The position numbers and the translations under genes were made by a program. Below, piece by piece: positions 61,164 through 64,000 of a DNA stretch of 64,000 nt. The stretch's first letter is position 1. Every line of letters begins with the position of its first letter. Location: assembly GCF_011764545.1 (NCBI RefSeq), contig NZ_AP022870.1, forward strand, positions 7,136,001-7,200,000, written 5' to 3'. The notes under the pieces are model-generated. The model was not told the origin of the DNA. It was given only the letters and a program-made list of their open reading frames with translations, and ran no database searches. This DNA is from Phytohabitans flavus (GTDB lineage Bacteria; Actinomycetota; Actinomycetes; Mycobacteriales; Micromonosporaceae).

Positions 61164-64000
61164 TCAGCGGTGCGCCCCGGCGGCCTGCTCGGCATCCATT
61201 TCGGCCAGGCGGGCCGCGACCGCGGCCGCCTCCGGGATGCCCATGTCGCGGCGGATGGTCAGGCAGCGCTCCCAGTGGCTGCGTGCCTGGGAGGGATCGG
61301 TGCCACGCATTCCGCTGGCCAGGGCGTCCAGGGCGCGGGCCTCCTCGTACCGGTGCTTGATCCGCCGGGCGATGGCCAGCGCCTGCGTATGCTGCTCGCC
61401 CGCCTCGACGGACCGACCGCCAGCCGCGAGCGTGGTCCCCAGGTCGTTGCGGACCAGCGCCTCGCCCCGCCGGTCGCCGATCTCCCGCATGATCCTGAGC
61501 GCGTCCCGGTGGTAGCGCTCCGCCGTGGCCCGGTCGCCGCAGAGCCGGTACGCCACGCCGAGGTCGTTGAGCACCTCTCCCTCGCCGTACCGGTTGCCGG
61601 TGCGCCGCTTGAGGTGGCGGGCGCTGCGCAAGAGCCGGATCGCCACCGGGAGCTGGCCGAGCCGCACCCGCACCTGGGCGATGTGGCCGAGCGCCACGCC
61701 CACCTGGAAGTCCAGCCCGTGCTCGACCGCCAGCAGCAGGTGCCGGCGGTGCATGGTCAGGGCTTCGTCGTACCGGCCCAGCAGCATGTACGCCGTGCCC
61801 AGGTCGGCCAGAGCGGATGAGATGCCCTGGTCGTTGGCGAGTCGGCGCCATGTCGCGAGCGCCTGGGACGAGCACTCGACACCCTCGGCGAGGCGGCCGA
61901 GCTGGATCATCACCACGCCGAGGTTGCCGCGGCAGACGGCCGCCTCCCACTCGTGGCCGAGCCGCTCACGCAGCCGCAGGGCCGCCTCGACGTGCTCGAT
62001 CGCTTCGAGGTACTCGCCCGCCCGGAAGTACACGGACGCGAGGTAGTTGTGCATCGTCGCCACCGCGGCGTCGTCGCCCGAGCGCTGCGCCGCCGCCAGG
62101 CCGTCGAGCTGGGTGGCGAGCAGGTCGTCGCCGTAGCAGCGGATGAACAGGAACCGCCACATGGCGCGGGCGAGCTTCCACGCGTACTCGTGGTGGCCGG
62201 TCTCGGCCGCGCACCGTACGAGCGCCGGCAGGTTGAGCCGCTGCTCCTCCAGCCACGCCGAGCCGTTGTCGGCGAACGGCACCACCAGGTCGGGGCGCAT
62301 CGGCCGGCGCAGGCTGAGCGAGCCGTGCAGCAGGCCCCGCTCCAGCTCGGCCGTGGCGCCCGCGACGGCGTGCAGCGCCCAGTCGAGCGCCCGCCCGACG
62401 GCGGCCTGGCGGGCGGCCTCCGGCTCGGTGGCGCCGACAAGCTCCCGGGCGTACTCGCGCATGAGGTCGTGCAGCCGGAACCGCCCCGCGCCCGGCTCCT
62501 CCACCAGGTGCCGGTCGACAAGCTCGTCGAGATGGTCCTGGGCCTCGGCCAGCGGAAGGTCGGCGAGCGCGGCCGCGCCAAGCGCGTCGAACCACGCGCC
62601 CGGGTAGAGCCCGAGCAGCCGGAACATGCGCTGGGCCGGCTCGGGCAGCTGCCGGTACGACAGCGCGAACGCACTCGCCACCGTGCGGTCCTCGGCGGCG
62701 AGCTCGGGCAGCACCGGACGCTCCCGGCGCAGCCGGGCGGCCAGGTCGGCCACTCGCCAGCTACGCCGGTGGGCCAGCCGGGCCCCGGCGAGGCGGATGG
62801 CCAGCGGCAGGTACCCACAACGGCGCACCACCTCGACCGCGGCCGCCGGCTCGGCCGCGATCCGCTGCGGCCCGGCCACCCGGGCGAGCAGCTCGACCGC
62901 TTCCGGCTCGGCGAACACCGGCAGTGGCTCCGGGTGTACGCCGTCCAGCCCCACGAGCCGGCGCCGGCTCGTCACCAGCGCCAGGCAGCCGGGGGCGGCG
63001 GGCAGCAGTGGCCCGACCTGGGCGGTACTGCCGGCGTTGTCGAGCACCACGAGCACCCGACGGGCGGCCAGCTCGGTGCGCCACAGCGCCACCCGCTCGT
63101 CCGGCGACGGCGGTATCCGCTCGCTCGGCACGCCCAGCTGCCGCAGCAGCGTGACGAGCGCGGCGCTCGGCTCCAGCGGCCGCCGCTCGCTGTGCCCGTG
63201 CAGGTCGACGAAGAGCTGGGCGTCCGGGTAGCGCCCGGAGAGCAGCGTCGCCACGTGTACGGCCAGCGTCGTCTTGCCGCTGCCGGCCATGCCGTCGATG
63301 AGCTGGATCACCGGCCCGCTCGGGTCGGCCCGCTCGACCGCCTCCACGAGCCGGGCCACGACATCGTTGCGGCCGGTGAAGTCGGCGGCGGTACGGGGCA
63401 GGCAGCGCGCGGGCGGGTGCGAGCGGCGCTCGTCGCCGGGCACGCCCACATCGCCGACCAGGATCCGCTGGTGCATCTCGCGCAGCGCCGGGCCGGGCTC
63501 GATGCCCAGGTCCTCGGCGAGCACCGTGCGGGCCTCCCGGTACACCGCCAGCGCGTCGGCCTGCCGGCCGGCCCTGTAGAGGGCGAGCATGAGCTGGGTG
63601 CGCAGGCGCTCCCGCAGCGGGTACCGCTCGACGAGGTCGGTGAGCTCGCCGAGCAGCTCACGCTCGCGACCCAGCCTGAGCTCGACCTCGACGCACTCCT
63701 CGATCGCGACGGCCTGCTGCTCGTCCAGGGCCGCGGCTCCGCGTTGCACAGCCCGGCTGGCGATGCCGGAGAGCGCCGGCCCGCGCCACAGCTTCAGCGC
63801 CGCCCGGTACGCGTCCCGCGCCGCCTCCAGCCGGTCACCGTCGGCGGCGGCCCGGGCCTGCGCGGTCAGCGTGCTGAAGACGGCCGCGTCCAGGTCGTCC
63901 GGGGCGATGCGGGCGGAGTACCCGGCGGGGTCGGTGACGATCACCTCGTCGCCAACGGTCACGGCGAGCGAACGGCGCAGGCGAGAGACGCAGGTCTGGA
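61164..64000 (-). CDS. SARP family regulator (AfsR-like) with BTAD, NB-ARC and TPR domains, N-terminus outside window
   Basis: The frame is open to the right edge, so the N-terminal winged helix is cut: the visible start QTCVSRLRRSLAVTVGDEV is the end of the DNA-binding domain. Then the BTAD helical domain (about 150 residues, ending LGIEPGPALREMHQRILVGD), an NB-ARC ATPase with Walker A GMAGSGKTTLAV and Walker B RRVLVVLDNAG, winged-helix and then tetratricopeptide repeats (NYLASVYFRAGEYLEAIEHV, GNLGVVMIQLGRLAEGVECS). AfsR-type proteins activate secondary-metabolite genes in response to phosphorylation or nucleotide state. Target genes would lie outside this window. Confidence 0.9.
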   Translation of the reverse strand, partial: QTCVSRLRRSLAVTVGDEVIVTDPAGYSARIAPDDLDAAVFSTLTAQARAAADGDRLEAARDAYRAALKLWRGPALSGIASRAVQRGAAALDEQQAVAIEECVEVELRLGRERELLGELTDLVERYPLRERLRTQLMLALYRAGRQADALAVYREARTVLAEDLGIEPGPALREMHQRILVGDVGVPGDERRSHPPARCLPRTAADFTGRNDVVARLVEAVERADPSGPVIQLIDGMAGSGKTTLAVHVATLLSGRYPDAQLFVDLHGHSERRPLEPSAALVTLLRQLGVPSERIPPSPDERVALWRTELAARRVLVVLDNAGSTAQVGPLLPAAPGCLALVTSRRRLVGLDGVHPEPLPVFAEPEAVELLARVAGPQRIAAEPAAAVEVVRRCGYLPLAIRLAGARLAHRRSWRVADLAARLRRERPVLPELAAEDRTVASAFALSYRQLPEPAQRMFRLLGLYPGAWFDALGAAALADLPLAEAQDHLDELVDRHLVEEPGAGRFRLHDLMREYARELVGATEPEAARQAAVGRALDWALHAVAGATAELERGLLHGSLSLRRPMRPDLVVPFADNGSAWLEEQRLNLPALVRCAAETGHHEYAWKLARAMWRFLFIRCYGDDLLATQLDGLAAAQRSGDDAAVATMHNYLASVYFRAGEYLEAIEHVEAALRLRERLGHEWEAAVCRGNLGVVMIQLGRLAEGVECSSQALATWRRLANDQGISSALADLGTAYMLLGRYDEALTMHRRHLLLAVEHGLDFQVGVALGHIAQVRVRLGQLPVAIRLLRSARHLKRRTGNRYGEGEVLNDLGVAYRLCGDRATAERYHRDALRIMREIGDRRGEALVRNDLGTTLAAGGRSVEAGEQHTQALAIARRIKHRYEEARALDALASGMRGTDPSQARSHWERCLTIRRDMGIPEAAAVAARLAEMDAEQAAGAHR

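Overview
The window is a high-GC, GTG-start-rich actinobacterial chromosome segment. Gene style suggests a Micromonosporaceae-like or related filamentous actinomycete: SARP/NB-ARC/TPR regulator, DUF3263, stand-alone groEL with HrcA (CIRCE) sites, an MsiK-type shared sugar ATPase, and several secreted pectate lyases. The family assignment is inference from gene content, not from a database match.

Left part (1-20.4 kb): the 3' end of a subtilisin; a double-GNAT gene; groEL (leftward, two CIRCE elements); a cold-shock gene; a GNAT gene; a PaaN-type aldehyde dehydrogenase; a second double-GNAT gene; threonine synthase behind a SAM-I-like riboswitch; an ABC-2 permease translationally coupled to an unusual secreted hydrolase/ABC-ATPase fusion; a divergent CDC48-like AAA ATPase; a VapC/Phd-like toxin-antitoxin pair; a DUF1232 protein; a two-RCK ion-channel-like protein; and a DUF4032 kinase-like protein. 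Middle (20.5-29.1 kb): a PAP2 phosphatase; an amino-sugar operon (SIS protein, ROK kinase, NagA) divergent from a DeoR-type repressor; an ABC exporter pair; a DUF3263 gene; tRNA-Thr(TGU); and an MsiK/UgpC-type ATPase.

Accessory part (29.1-52 kb): a WD40-GTPase-TIR/SEFIR protein of 1024 residues lies downstream of four tandem PL1 pectate lyases. These follow a leftward operon of two Gfo/Idh/MocA oxidoreductases, uronate isomerase, a fuconate-dehydratase-type enolase and a mannitol-dehydrogenase-family reductase. Divergent from this operon are a LacI regulator, a solute-binding protein, two permeases, a DUF624/YesL-like protein and a second binding protein. Together they form a pectin/galacturonate utilisation locus. 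It has no transporter ATPase of its own; LacI-type palindromes occur both here and upstream of the MsiK-like ATPase at 28 kb, so the two may be co-regulated.

Right part (52-64 kb): an Hsp70-transmembrane-beta-propeller fusion, rRNA 2'-O-methyltransferase (rlmB-like), cysS, an IclR regulator, an AbiEi/DUF559-like protein, a HAD phosphatase, fumC, and a SARP-type regulator running off the right edge.

A recurrent oddity: at least eight genes carry a single missing base that breaks an otherwise conserved frame (groEL tail, PAP2, DUF3263, lacI, DUF624-like, second binding protein, rlmB, fumC). Most lie in G/C runs, which points to residual sequencing or assembly error rather than genuine decay. 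These genes are reported across their full span with the shift marked.
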